The position numbers and the translations under genes were made by a program. A stretch of 64,000 nt of DNA, from contig NZ_JAGGLC010000002.1 in NCBI RefSeq assembly GCF_017874235.1, positions 372,001 through 436,000 of the forward strand, given 5' to 3'. This DNA is from Halolamina salifodinae (GTDB taxonomy: Archaea > Halobacteriota > Halobacteria > Halobacteriales > Haloferacaceae). Under the pieces are notes generated by a model. That model made no database searches and was not told the origin of the DNA. It saw only the letters and a list, made by a program, of their open reading frames with translations. Shown here in pieces: positions 34,653 to 43,892 of this stretch (position 1 is the stretch's first letter; every line of letters begins with the position of its first letter).

Positions 34653-35342
34653 ATGACGTTCTCGATTACTGCTGTTGATCTGGAGACGAACAAGGTCGGC
34701 GTCGCGATTGCCTCCGTGTTCCCTGCCGTCGGGGCCGTGTGCCCGTGGGTGAACGAACACGGCGGAATTTCCACCCAGGCGTGGGACTCCGGTGCAGATT
34801 ACGGTGAACCCGTTCTACAGATGCTCAACAGCGGTGTGCCCCTTGAGACGGCGGCCGAATCGCTGATTACGGATCGGGAAGGGGGGATCGGGACACAGCT
34901 CCACGGAGTCACGAAAGACGGTCGGTCGTTCACGTACACCGGTGAGAAGTGCAACGAGTGGGCCGGCCACGTCGACGGCGGAGATCACACGACTGCCGGC
35001 AACCTGCTTGTTGGTCCGGAGGTGGTTGAGTCGATGAGCGAGACGTTTGGATCGGCGGAAGGCCCGCTCGAAGAACGCCTCATCTCCGCGCTTGAAGCGG
35101 GTGAGCAGGCTGGAGGTGACAAACGAGGCGACAACTGGAGCGCTGCCCTCCTCGTGCACGCACCGACCCCACAGCTGTACCACAACCTTCGCGTGGACGA
35201 CCCCGGAAACCCGATTGCGGGTCTTCGAGACGGGTACGAGAACGCCCGGGAGGCAGAGTCTGAAACTGACCGTTCGGAGCTAGAGGCGCAGTGGGGCGGG
35301 CCGGTCCCCGACTCAGTCTCGACGTTCCGAATCAAGTACTGA
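34653..35342 (+). CDS. DUF1028 protein (Ntn-hydrolase-like)
   Basis: 229 aa. Starts MTFSITAVDLETNKVGVAIAS, the diagnostic DUF1028 N-terminus, followed by VGAVCPWVNEHGG and later TAGNLLVGPEVVESM and GDNWSAALLVHAP. The fold resembles Ntn hydrolases. The family is uncharacterised but commonly sits near peptide or amino-acid catabolism genes. It directly follows the creatinase-like gene on the same strand, 135 bases apart, and precedes the peptide transporter. Confidence 0.85.
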   Translation: MTFSITAVDLETNKVGVAIASVFPAVGAVCPWVNEHGGISTQAWDSGADYGEPVLQMLNSGVPLETAAESLITDREGGIGTQLHGVTKDGRSFTYTGEKCNEWAGHVDGGDHTTAGNLLVGPEVVESMSETFGSAEGPLEERLISALEAGEQAGGDKRGDNWSAALLVHAPTPQLYHNLRVDDPGNPIAGLRDGYENAREAESETDRSELEAQWGGPVPDSVSTFRIKY

Positions 35343-35441
35343 TCCGAACTTACCCTTCCAACGGCTTACCCGACCGTTCGTGTCGAAAAGAGAGCGAACG
35401 CGGCGCCGCTGACCCAGAAAAACGCAAAAACCGGGAAGGGT

Positions 35442-36383
35442 TCAGTCGTACGTGATCCGCGGATCGAGGTAGCTGTAAGCGATGTCGACGAGGAAGTTCG
35501 CCGCGATCACGATGATCGCGTAGACGAGCACTAACCCCTGAACCACCTCATAGTCCCGCTGGAGCACGGAATTCACCAGTAGCCGGCCCATTCCCGGCCA
35601 CGAGAACACGGTTTCAATAATGACCGTACCGCCGAAGATCGCCGGAATCTGTAGCCCGAGGATGGTGATGACTGGGATCATCGCGTTCTTCATGGCGTGG
35701 GTGTAGATGACCGTGCGCCGTTTGAGCCCCTTCCCTCTCGCTGTGCGGATGTAGTCCTCGTTGAGGACTTCGAGCATCGACGACCGTGTCAACCGCGTCA
35801 GTAACCCTGCCCGACGTGTCCCGGTAGCAAGGGCTGGCAGCGTGATGTGTGCGAGCCAGATCCCGGAGAATATCGCACCCTGCCGGCCGGAGATGGCGAA
35901 CACGTCCATCCGGACGGAGAACAGAAGGATCAGGATCAGCCCTAACCAGAACGACGGCATCGAGATCCAGAAGATCGCGAAGACCATCGAGACGTTGTCG
36001 ACCCAGGTGTACTGACGAACGGCGCTGATGACTCCGAGCGGGAGCGCGATGGCGAGGGTAATAACCATCGCGACGAGTGCGAGTTCCATCGTCGGAACGA
36101 TTCGCTCGGCGATCATCGCCGAGACCTCACGGCCCGTCCGGAGCGACTCCCCGAGGTTGCCCTGCATCACACCGAAGACCCAGTCGATGTAGCGGATGTG
36201 TGGCGGTTGGTTCAACCCGAGCTCGCGCTCCAGTTCGGCGATCGCGTCCGCCGGCGCGTTCCGTCCCAGCGCGATTTGGGCGGGGTTCCCCGGTGCGATA
36301 TACATCAGCGAGGAAATGACGATCGAGACCCCGAACAGGACCGGGATCGTCACGAGGAAGCGCCGGATAGTGTATTTATACAT
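35442..36383 (-). CDS. dppB: DppB-like ABC transporter permease
   Basis: 313 aa. Start MYKYTIRRFLVTIPVLFGVS is the classic DppB/OppB amino-terminal helix. Six hydrophobic segments. The coupling loop LLTRLTRSSMLEVLNEDYIRTARGKGLKRR near residue 190 is the diagnostic EAA-like region. It partners with DppC at 38414 in a peptide importer. It is transcribed leftward after the binding protein (36502-38235), with 118 bases between. Confidence 0.9.
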   Translation of the reverse strand: MYKYTIRRFLVTIPVLFGVSIVISSLMYIAPGNPAQIALGRNAPADAIAELERELGLNQPPHIRYIDWVFGVMQGNLGESLRTGREVSAMIAERIVPTMELALVAMVITLAIALPLGVISAVRQYTWVDNVSMVFAIFWISMPSFWLGLILILLFSVRMDVFAISGRQGAIFSGIWLAHITLPALATGTRRAGLLTRLTRSSMLEVLNEDYIRTARGKGLKRRTVIYTHAMKNAMIPVITILGLQIPAIFGGTVIIETVFSWPGMGRLLVNSVLQRDYEVVQGLVLVYAIIVIAANFLVDIAYSYLDPRITYD

Positions 36384-36501
36384 CTGTCACCTCGGCAGTG
36401 CCTTTGTCGTGTTGTGAACGGTCAATCTGTGTTGCACCCGATTGGCTGATCGCGTCGGTCGAACGTTGATTTACGGTATGACTTCCCAGCATCCCCGCCC
36501 G

Positions 36502-38235
36502 TCAGAGGAACAGTTCCATATATCGGTCGTACTGTTCGACCGGCCACCAGGCGTGTTCCGTCCAATTGTCCACGCCACTGACCTCGTTCTTGTAGCCGAA
36601 GATCTTGTTATAGCCGAAGATCGGAGCGACCGGTGCCTCTTCCAGGGCGATGCGCTGTGCCTGTTTCACGTTCTCGGCACGCACCTCCGGGTCGGGCTCG
36701 GACTTCGTGTCGTCAATGAGCTGGTCGAACTCCTCGTTCTCCCAGATCGAGAAGTTACAGCAGCTGTCCTCGGTGAACCACCGCGAGCTGTGCAAGGCAT
36801 TCTCGAGCCAGCTGAGGCCGTACGTCCCGCCCAGCGCCATCATGAGTAGATCATGTTCACCTGACTCGACCTTGTTGTATAGGGTCCCCGCCTCGAGGAT
36901 CTCCAGGTTCACGTCGAAGCCGACGCGTTCCAGCATCGGCGCCACCGCGCGGCCGGCGCGCTTCTCGCGCTCGATGGTGTACGTGAAGAAGTCAATGCTG
37001 AGGTCCTCGCCGTCCCGGCTGCGTACTTCGCTCTGCTGTGAGTTCGTCCAGCCGGCGTTCTCGAGTAGTTCCCGTGCGCGTTTGGGATTGAACTGCTGTC
37101 CGAGCTCTTTGGACTCTTTCTCGCCGAGTGAGTTGCTGTGATTCGGAGTTACGCAGTTCCAGATCGGGTAGCCCTCGCCCGACACCGTCGACCGCATGAC
37201 TGCCTCCTTGTTGATCGCGTGGACCACGGCCTTCCGGACGTCGACCTCGCTGAACGTGCTGCTTTGACAGTTGGGACAGAGGTACGACTGCCGGGTGAAC
37301 TCCTTGCGCGCGAGCTGGGTGTTCTCATGGTTCTCGATCTCTTTCGCGTAGGAGAGCTGAACCGACTTGGAGCCGTGGACGTCGCCGTTTGTCAGCTCGT
37401 TTCGGAGCGTCGATCCCTCCGGGTGATGTTCGAACTGTATCTCGCCGACGTACCCCGGCCCCTGGGTCGTGAGCCAGTCCGCTCCCCAATCGTAGTCATC
37501 GAACCGCGTGACCGTGACCGCGGTCCCGCGGTTCCAGCTATCGAACTGGTACGGACCGGTGCCGACGACTGTCGACTGGCCGAACTCCTCACCGGCCTCC
37601 TCGACGGCGGCCGGCGACACCATGCTGAAGTTCCAGATGGTGAGCCGGCGCGGCAGCAGCGGGAACGGGTCCTCGTACTCGACGTAGAACTCGTAGTCGC
37701 CAGTGGCTTCGACGGTGGTGATGGTGCTCGCGGAGATGTCGCTCGCGACTGACGAGTTCTCCCGGATGCGTTTGAGGTTCCAGACCGCGGCTTCGGCGTC
37801 GAACGTCTCCCCGTCGTGGAACGTGATCCCCTCCTCCAGAACGAAGTCGAACCGCGATGCGTCCTCGTTCTGTTCCCACTCGCTCACGAGGTGTGGCGTG
37901 GGTTCACCCTCTGGATTATCGCGGAATAGCGGTTCGGCGAAACTCGAGATGATCTCCTGTGCAGACAGGCGGTTTATATTGTGCGGGTCGAGGGTATCCG
38001 GAGCCGACGCCATCCCGATAACGAGCGTCTCGTCGCTGCGTTTCGTGTCTGGTGCCTGCGTTTCGGTGTCTGGGTCCGTGTCGTCCGGCCCTCCGCTGGT
38101 CGTCGGACTCCCTGTTTCTGAGCCGTCTCCACCGGTACACCCGGCGAGGACGACGCTTGTTGCACCGGCTCCGATATGACGGAGATAGCTCCGCCGGTCG
38201 ACACGCTCCCCGTCTTTTTTGGCATGCTTTGCCAT
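36502..38235 (-). CDS. DppA-like peptide-binding lipoprotein
   Basis: 577 aa SBP_bac_5 protein. Tat signal (DRRSYLRHIG, residues 13-22) and lipobox (VLAGC, Cys about 34), then a Thr/Ser/Asp-rich linker (about 36-70). Family hallmarks are TLDPHNINRLSAQEIIS and FHDGETFDAEAAVWNLKRI. Likely captures di- or oligopeptides, or another nickel/opine-like ligand, outside the cell. A TTTATTAGG box about 25-30 bases upstream supports the start. It is divergent from the dppCDF genes. Confidence 0.9.
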   Translation of the reverse strand: MAKHAKKDGERVDRRSYLRHIGAGATSVVLAGCTGGDGSETGSPTTSGGPDDTDPDTETQAPDTKRSDETLVIGMASAPDTLDPHNINRLSAQEIISSFAEPLFRDNPEGEPTPHLVSEWEQNEDASRFDFVLEEGITFHDGETFDAEAAVWNLKRIRENSSVASDISASTITTVEATGDYEFYVEYEDPFPLLPRRLTIWNFSMVSPAAVEEAGEEFGQSTVVGTGPYQFDSWNRGTAVTVTRFDDYDWGADWLTTQGPGYVGEIQFEHHPEGSTLRNELTNGDVHGSKSVQLSYAKEIENHENTQLARKEFTRQSYLCPNCQSSTFSEVDVRKAVVHAINKEAVMRSTVSGEGYPIWNCVTPNHSNSLGEKESKELGQQFNPKRARELLENAGWTNSQQSEVRSRDGEDLSIDFFTYTIEREKRAGRAVAPMLERVGFDVNLEILEAGTLYNKVESGEHDLLMMALGGTYGLSWLENALHSSRWFTEDSCCNFSIWENEEFDQLIDDTKSEPDPEVRAENVKQAQRIALEEAPVAPIFGYNKIFGYKNEVSGVDNWTEHAWWPVEQYDRYMELFL

Positions 38236-38413
38236 ACCAGCATGTGTGAATGACCCCTAATAAAGATTCCGCAGATCGGGACGTTTCAATCCGGCTGAAC
38301 CCGCCGAATTTGACCATCTACAACGGGGAACCCGTATTCGAGATGGGCAACAATAAGAAGAAAGAGGCCCCTGAATCACAACCTTAACATGACTGAGCGA
38401 AATGATAGGTATC
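38236..38413. promoter_or_regulatory. Divergent promoter region of the Dpp-type transporter
   Basis: 178 bases between the binding protein (leftward) and dppC (rightward). A minus-strand TTTATTAGG (about 38257-38265) serves the binding protein. On the plus strand, AACCTTAACATG (about 38380) lies 30 or so bases before the dppC start. Possible operators could not be singled out. Confidence 0.4.
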
Positions 38414-39319
38414 ATGGCACAGGGTAGCACGCAGTCAGCGTCATCCGGTACCACTGGTCAAGGCGCGACCGACATCAGCCGTGGAGCACGGTTCCGGATG
38501 GTTTTGAGGCGACTGTCCAGAAACTGGTTCGCCGTGTTCGGCGCGGTCGTCGCTGTCACTCTCGTTTTGACAGCAATCTTCGCTCCAGTTATTGCGCCCT
38601 ACGGCCCAACCGAAGCGGACTACAATTCGATCAGGGAGGCACCGAGCCTCGATCATCCGTTCGGAACGGACAACCTCGGTCGTGATATTTTCTCCCGAGT
38701 CGTGTTTGGCTCCCGGTACACGGTGTTTCTCGGGATCGTTATCGTCGGCATACAGATGGCGATCGGCGTCTTACTCGGTCTGATCGCCGGGTACTACGGC
38801 GGCTGGACGGAGTCGATCATCATGCGGCTGGTCGACATCAGCCTCTCGATACCCGGGATCGTGTTGGCACTCGCGATCGCGGGGATCTTGGGTGGGGGAA
38901 TCGAATCGTTAATCATCGCCGTCAGCCTCGTCGGCTGGCGTGGGTTCACACGCCTGGTTCGAGGGGATGTCAAGAGCATCATGGAGGAGGAGTACATCGA
39001 CGCCGCTGAGTCTGCCGGCGTCGGCGACATCCGGATCATGACACGATACATCCTCCCCAACTCGATGTCGAGCATCATCGTCTACACCTCCCTGACGATC
39101 CCGACGGTCATCCTCTGGAGCGCAGCGCTATCGTTCCTCGGGATGGGGGTTCAGCCGCCCAGACCGGAGTGGGGGGCGATCATCTCGATCGGCCGGAGCC
39201 AACTCGCTGAGCAGTGGTGGGTGTCGACGTTCCCGGGTCTGGCGATCATGGTCACCGTCATCGGATTCAACGCGCTAGGAGACGGGCTTCGGGACGCTCT
39301 CGACCCGAAACAGGAGTAA
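38414..39319 (+). CDS. dppC: DppC-like ABC transporter permease
   Basis: 301 aa. Conserved N-terminal helix (RLSRNWFAVFGAVVAVTLVLTA split), then FGTDNLGRDIFSRVVFGSR, the signature of DppC/OppC, and the coupling loop GWRGFTRLVRGDVKSIMEEE near residue 180. Six segments. A start four codons earlier (38402) is possible. First gene of a dppC-D-F operon, with dppB placed on the opposite strand, an unusual split. Confidence 0.9.
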   Translation: MAQGSTQSASSGTTGQGATDISRGARFRMVLRRLSRNWFAVFGAVVAVTLVLTAIFAPVIAPYGPTEADYNSIREAPSLDHPFGTDNLGRDIFSRVVFGSRYTVFLGIVIVGIQMAIGVLLGLIAGYYGGWTESIIMRLVDISLSIPGIVLALAIAGILGGGIESLIIAVSLVGWRGFTRLVRGDVKSIMEEEYIDAAESAGVGDIRIMTRYILPNSMSSIIVYTSLTIPTVILWSAALSFLGMGVQPPRPEWGAIISIGRSQLAEQWWVSTFPGLAIMVTVIGFNALGDGLRDALDPKQE

Positions 39320-39358
39320 TCAACCACAGACATCTCACCAACACCTCGAAATCCAACA

Positions 39359-40426
39359 ATGACCGACAATATCCTCACCGTAGAAGACCTGAAAGTCGAT
39401 TTCCACACCGAGGAGGGGACAGTCCACGCGCTCGACGGCATCTCCTTCGAAGTTGGCTACGACGAAGTGCTGGGCGTTATCGGCGAAAGCGGCTGCGGAA
39501 AGAGCGTCACCGTGCTGAGCGTGATGGGACTCCTCCAGTCGCCGCCTGCCGACATCGTCGACGGGACGATCGAGTACAAGGGAACCGACCTGCTCTCGAT
39601 CTCGGATACGGAGTTGAACGAGATCCGGGGAGACCAGATCTCGATGGTCTACCAAGACCCCATGACGTCCCTGAATCCCGTCCTGACGATCGGCCACCAA
39701 GTCATGGAGCCGTTGCTCCGACACACTAACATGAGCAAAGCGGCGGCACGGCAGAAGGGGATCGACATGTTGGAGTCCTGTGGGTTGGCCGACGCTGATC
39801 GACTGATGGACGAGTACCCACACGAGTTGAGTGGCGGGATGCGGCAACGGGTCGTCATCGCCATGGCACTCGTCACGGAACCAGACCTGCTGATCGCCGA
39901 CGAGCCCACAACTGCGCTGGACGTGACTATTCAGGCTCAGATCATGGAACTCCTCAAGAGCCTTCAGGAGGAGTTCGGGATGAGCGTGGTCTTCATCTCC
40001 CACGACCTCGGTGTCATCAGCGAGATCTCCGATCGGATCGCCGTGATGTATGCTGGTCGTGTCGTCGAATCCGCCACGATGAGGAATATCTTCACAAACC
40101 CGTTGCATCCGTACACGCGAAAACTCTCCGAGAGTATACCCAGTCTGGATTCAACGGTGGATCGGCTTCCGACGATCGAGGGGCAAGTTCCCAGCCTCTA
40201 CAATCCACCGACCGGGTGTCGGTTCGCCTCCCGATGTCCGGAGCACCTCGGTGAGGAGTGTGAGATGGTCGACCCACGGCTCAAACGGATCGAGGAGAAC
40301 GCCGCCCACAAAGTCGCATGCCACCTGTACACGGACGTGAGCGAGGCGTCGCCGCCGTGGGATGTCGAGGAAGGAGATGCACAGGCTGTCACAAACAAGG
40401 CTACCCAGGGGGACAAGTATGAGTGA
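39359..40426 (+). CDS. dppD: DppD-like ABC transporter ATPase
   Basis: 355 aa. Walker A GESGCGKSVT near residues 42-51, signature LSGGMRQRVVIAMAL, Walker B LLIADEPTTALDV, H-loop FISHDLG. The C-terminal oligopeptide ATPase domain carries PTGCRFASRCPEHLGEEC with paired Cys, which in this family ligates an Fe-S-like centre. It overlaps the next gene by eight bases. Confidence 0.92.
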   Translation: MTDNILTVEDLKVDFHTEEGTVHALDGISFEVGYDEVLGVIGESGCGKSVTVLSVMGLLQSPPADIVDGTIEYKGTDLLSISDTELNEIRGDQISMVYQDPMTSLNPVLTIGHQVMEPLLRHTNMSKAAARQKGIDMLESCGLADADRLMDEYPHELSGGMRQRVVIAMALVTEPDLLIADEPTTALDVTIQAQIMELLKSLQEEFGMSVVFISHDLGVISEISDRIAVMYAGRVVESATMRNIFTNPLHPYTRKLSESIPSLDSTVDRLPTIEGQVPSLYNPPTGCRFASRCPEHLGEECEMVDPRLKRIEENAAHKVACHLYTDVSEASPPWDVEEGDAQAVTNKATQGDKYE

Positions 40427-41435
40427 ATCAATCCAGTCGACGTACGGAGTTGCACAGGACGACGGGCTACTCGCGACAAAAGACCTGAAAAAATACTTCC
40501 CGGTCAAGGGCGGGATTCTGAATCGGAAAGTGGGAGATGTCAAGGCTGTCGATGGTGTCAGTCTGGCCATCGAGGAGGGGAAAACGCTCGGGCTAGTCGG
40601 CGAGTCCGGCTGTGGAAAATCGACGCTCGGGAAAACGATTATGCGGCTCCACGATCCGACGGACGGGAATATCTACTTTGATGGCGAAGATATCTCCGAC
40701 GCCGGAAAATCACGAATGCGGAAGATTCGACGGAACATGCAGATCATCTTTCAGGACCCGGCGTCCAGCCTCAATCCGCGGATGTCTGTCGCCGAACTGA
40801 TCCAGGAGCCGATGAAAACCCTGACCGACTGGTCGAAGGAGGAACGCCGAGACCGGACGCTCGAACTTATCAGCGAGGTCGGACTCCAAGAGGGACATCT
40901 GCAGCGTGCCCCCCACGAATTCAGTGGTGGCCAGCAGCAGCGAGTCGCAATCGCACGGGCGCTGAGCGTCAATCCGAAACTGATCGTCGCCGACGAGCCA
41001 ACGAGCGCACTCGACGTGAGCGTTCAGGCAAAAATACTCAATCTACTGAGTGATCTACAGGACACCTACGACCTCACCTTCCTCTTCATCAGCCACGATC
41101 TGAGCGTCATCAAGCACATCTGTGACGACGTTGCAGTGATGTACCTCGGGAAACTGGCAGAGGTCGCATCGACAGAGGAGATATTCGACGATCCGAAGCA
41201 TCCGTACACGAAAGCGCTCATGTCAGCCGTCCCGGACGCGTCCGCAGAATCGATGACCGACCGGATCCTCCTGGAGGGCGACGTACCGAGTCCGGAAAAC
41301 CCGCCGTCGGGTTGTCGCTTCCACACTCGCTGTCAGGAGTACATCGGAGAGATCTGTGAAACCGACGAACCACAGTTCACTGAACCGTCTGCGGGTCGAT
41401 ACTGCTCCTGCCACCACTACTCCGGCAGCACGTGA
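40419..41435 (+). CDS. dppF: DppF-like ABC transporter ATPase
   Basis: 338 aa. Start MSESIQSTYG at 40419 is inside the end of dppD. KYFPVKGGILNRKVGDVKAV is the DppF hallmark. Walker A GESGCGKSTL, signature FSGGQQQRVAIARAL, Walker B LIVADEPTSALDV. A Cys-rich end PSGCRFHTRCQEYIGEIC matches the peptide ATPase C-domain. With DppD it powers the DppBC channel. Confidence 0.92.
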   Translation: MSESIQSTYGVAQDDGLLATKDLKKYFPVKGGILNRKVGDVKAVDGVSLAIEEGKTLGLVGESGCGKSTLGKTIMRLHDPTDGNIYFDGEDISDAGKSRMRKIRRNMQIIFQDPASSLNPRMSVAELIQEPMKTLTDWSKEERRDRTLELISEVGLQEGHLQRAPHEFSGGQQQRVAIARALSVNPKLIVADEPTSALDVSVQAKILNLLSDLQDTYDLTFLFISHDLSVIKHICDDVAVMYLGKLAEVASTEEIFDDPKHPYTKALMSAVPDASAESMTDRILLEGDVPSPENPPSGCRFHTRCQEYIGEICETDEPQFTEPSAGRYCSCHHYSGST

Positions 41436-41506
41436 GGCACTGACCGATATTTTCGAACGTAGTTGGGAAGAATCACCACCTGAAAAGTTAAGGAACCCGT
41501 CGTGGA

Positions 41507-42706
41507 GTGTTAGATGTGACCGTTCCACAAACTCTCGATACTGATTACATTCGGCTAGCAGACGCAGTTAGATCGGCGGACGCCGACGCCTACGTCCACA
41601 TCGGCGATGGCACTGACGACCTCCTCCGGTACCTCACCCGGGTCGACACCGAAGACAACCTTGCGGCGTTCGTCCTGACAGCAGATGGGGCGACAGTGTG
41701 TCTCCGTCCACGGTATCGCCCGGAGGCGGAGCGAAAGTTCCCAGGCGACAGCATCCTGGAAACGGACGCCGAACGTGGGATCGTCGAGGCGGTCTCGGAC
41801 ATCATCGAAACCGACGGAGTGGTCCGCATCCCGCACACGACATCGGTCGGAATTGCTCGGGATCTCGAGTCACTGACATCCGTCGATGTGGTCTCGGAAC
41901 CGGATACAATTTGGTGTGAGAAGAGCGACGCAGAACAACGGATCGCTGCACACATGGCCGATGGTGTGCAGCGCGGTATCGCGCGTGCGGAAACCGTCCT
42001 GGCGGAAGCAGTCGTCGCCGCCGACGAGGTGCGGTGGGAAGGAGACGCGTTGACCACGGAACGACTCCGGCGTGAAGTAAAGAAGGAACTTGTGAGTCTC
42101 GGACTCCGTGATATGGGCAACGTCGTAATCGGCGCAGGTGAGTCCTGTGCCGAGCTACATTTCACGGGCGATGCCCCGATTCGCCCGGATGAGACGGTCC
42201 TGATCGATCTAGGCCCGCGTGGCCCGTTCGGATACTTCGGTGACATCTCTCGAACGTTCGTTCCCGGCGAAATACGCGACTGGGAACAGGAGGCGTTCGA
42301 GGTGGTCCGGGAAGCCCTCGATTCGGCCTTCGATGTCCTCTCGGCGGGCGCCGGTGTCGGGGCAGACGAACTCTATCTATCGATGGCGGAGGTGATCGAA
42401 TCGTATGGGTACGAAACAGGGCTTCACGAGTCACGGGATGATGCAGTCGGCCTCTATCACGGAACTGGGCACGGGATCGGCGTCCGAATCCACGAAAAAC
42501 CGTTCCAGTCGAGAGACGCCGACGCGGAACTCCGTGCCGGCAACGTCATCACCATCGAACCAGGGCTGTACGATCCCGACCGCGGGGGGGTCCGGCTCGA
42601 GGATGTCATCGTCGTCGAAGAGGACGGATACCAGAACCTGATGGAGTATCCGTACGGATTGACGCCCGTCGAACGGGAGATCGGGGAGGCGCCGGACGGC
42701 TACTGA
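41507..42706 (+). CDS. M24 Xaa-Pro peptidase, canonical metal site
   Basis: 399 aa. N-domain about 1-150, M24 domain about 155-390. The ligands are intact: Asp in VLIDLGPRG near 233, Asp in YFGDISRTF near 246, His in GTGHGIGVRIHE, Glu in IEPGLYDP, Glu in VRLEDVIVV. So unlike three other M24 proteins here it should be a metal-dependent Xaa-Pro aminopeptidase or prolidase. It lies 71 bases downstream of dppF, fitting a job on imported Xaa-Pro peptides. Starts GTG at 41507; a GTG three codons later is possible. Confidence 0.87.
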   Translation: MLDVTVPQTLDTDYIRLADAVRSADADAYVHIGDGTDDLLRYLTRVDTEDNLAAFVLTADGATVCLRPRYRPEAERKFPGDSILETDAERGIVEAVSDIIETDGVVRIPHTTSVGIARDLESLTSVDVVSEPDTIWCEKSDAEQRIAAHMADGVQRGIARAETVLAEAVVAADEVRWEGDALTTERLRREVKKELVSLGLRDMGNVVIGAGESCAELHFTGDAPIRPDETVLIDLGPRGPFGYFGDISRTFVPGEIRDWEQEAFEVVREALDSAFDVLSAGAGVGADELYLSMAEVIESYGYETGLHESRDDAVGLYHGTGHGIGVRIHEKPFQSRDADAELRAGNVITIEPGLYDPDRGGVRLEDVIVVEEDGYQNLMEYPYGLTPVEREIGEAPDGY

Positions 42707-42769
42707 CCGCTCTACGACCATACCCATCCAACCATTATCAGCTCTTTCAACCGGTTCACAACTCACACG

Positions 42770-43393
42770 ATGTACCGACGAGAACTCATCGCGACGACAA
42801 CGGTCGCGCTCGGAGGCTGTCTCGGGAGTGCTTCGTCGCCGGGATCTGACGTGGAGAACCGCACGCGAACCGGTGGCGTCGAGTCCGAGACCGCGCCGGC
42901 GGCGTCGACTACGTTGGCGTACGGCGACTGGTACGAGGCGGAGTCGGTGAACGTGACGGTGACGGATATCTCGACGAGGCGAACGCTCGAGACAGCGTCA
43001 ACCCCGGACGACGCGATCCCGCCCGATACCCAACTCGCGATACTCTCCGGTGAGATCGAGAACACCACGGGTTCACGGCTGGACCTCGGTGGGATCGTGA
43101 ACATCTCGTTGGCCGTGGTTGCGTCCGATCAGTTGTTTCGGCCAGTAACGACGCCGAGTTCGGACGATGAACAGGGATCGGTTGACGTAAACCGGATCGA
43201 GGGCAGATCCGGGACACATCTCACCTCGGGTGAGATTCAGCTCTCCCCCGAGGAGCGTGTGTCGGTGTGGCAAGCAGTACTCGTCCCGTCAGGCATCTCG
43301 ACTGACGAGGTCCAGATCACGATGTGTGGCCGTGACGGTGGCTGTGCGGTCCGGTGGGAACCGGCCTCGAAAAGCTGTGACTGTCCCGGCTGA
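42770..43393 (+). CDS. Hypothetical secreted lipoprotein
   Basis: 207 aa. Starts MYRRELIATTTVALGGCLGS: a short N-region with Arg-Arg, a hydrophobic stretch and lipobox ALGGC (Cys17), thus a lipoprotein. The mature part is acidic, with beta-rich NVTVTDISTRRT and GEIENTTGSRLDL segments, possibly an immunoglobulin-like or DUF4352-like fold. Four Cys near the C-terminus (MCGRDGGC, SCDCP) may form disulfides. No firm function. Confidence 0.6.
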   Translation: MYRRELIATTTVALGGCLGSASSPGSDVENRTRTGGVESETAPAASTTLAYGDWYEAESVNVTVTDISTRRTLETASTPDDAIPPDTQLAILSGEIENTTGSRLDLGGIVNISLAVVASDQLFRPVTTPSSDDEQGSVDVNRIEGRSGTHLTSGEIQLSPEERVSVWQAVLVPSGISTDEVQITMCGRDGGCAVRWEPASKSCDCPG

Positions 43394-43544
43394 TTCCCGT
43401 GAACGAGTTTCCTGCTACTGCTGGCCCCCAATGCTACCTGTTGACCCCGTCTATGAGACCGTACTGTCGCTCAGCCGTATGGTTTCCTTCGTCGGCCTAC
43501 GGAACTCCCAAACAGTAAAGGCGTCGTCGCCACACCGATCCAGC

Positions 43545-43892
43545 ATGGAGTTCGTCCCATCTGACGACGCAGAGACGTACGAACCCGACGAAGGATGGCA
43601 ACGGCGTGCCCTCGCCGGGAGCGACGAGTTCACCTTCGAGTGGTTCGAGAAACCGCCGGGCCACTCCTCACCGATGCACGACCACGAGAACGAGCAGGTC
43701 TGTCTCTGTCTCGAAGGTGAACTGACAATCCACCTTGAGGACGAGGAGTCGGTTACTCTGGAAAAGTACGACTCCGTGCATCTGGAGTCGTGGGAGACCC
43801 ACGCAGTGGAGAACACGGGCGACGAAACAGCTGTTGGGCTGGACGTGTTCGCACCCGGCCGGTCTTTCGACTTCTGGACTAGCCGAGAGTAG
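43545..43892 (+). CDS. Cupin-domain protein
   Basis: 115 aa single cupin. Motif 1 is in HSSPMHDHENEQVCLCLEGEL (first His-x-His at residues about 44-46, Glu about 49). Motif 2 is in YDSVHLESWETHAVENTG with a metal His. Small cupins bind a metal and act as dioxygenase, isomerase or sensor domains, so the substrate cannot be named. An in-frame upstream Met at 43482 is not used, since the extension would add non-acidic residues. No obvious operon partner. Confidence 0.72.
   Translation: MEFVPSDDAETYEPDEGWQRRALAGSDEFTFEWFEKPPGHSSPMHDHENEQVCLCLEGELTIHLEDEESVTLEKYDSVHLESWETHAVENTGDETAVGLDVFAPGRSFDFWTSRE

Noticed and set aside
33177-34760. 527-codon minus-strand open frame opposite the creatinase-like gene
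   Set aside because: Antisense shadow in GC-rich DNA. Arg/Val/Asp mixture without family motifs, and it covers a plus-strand gene with clear M24 motifs.
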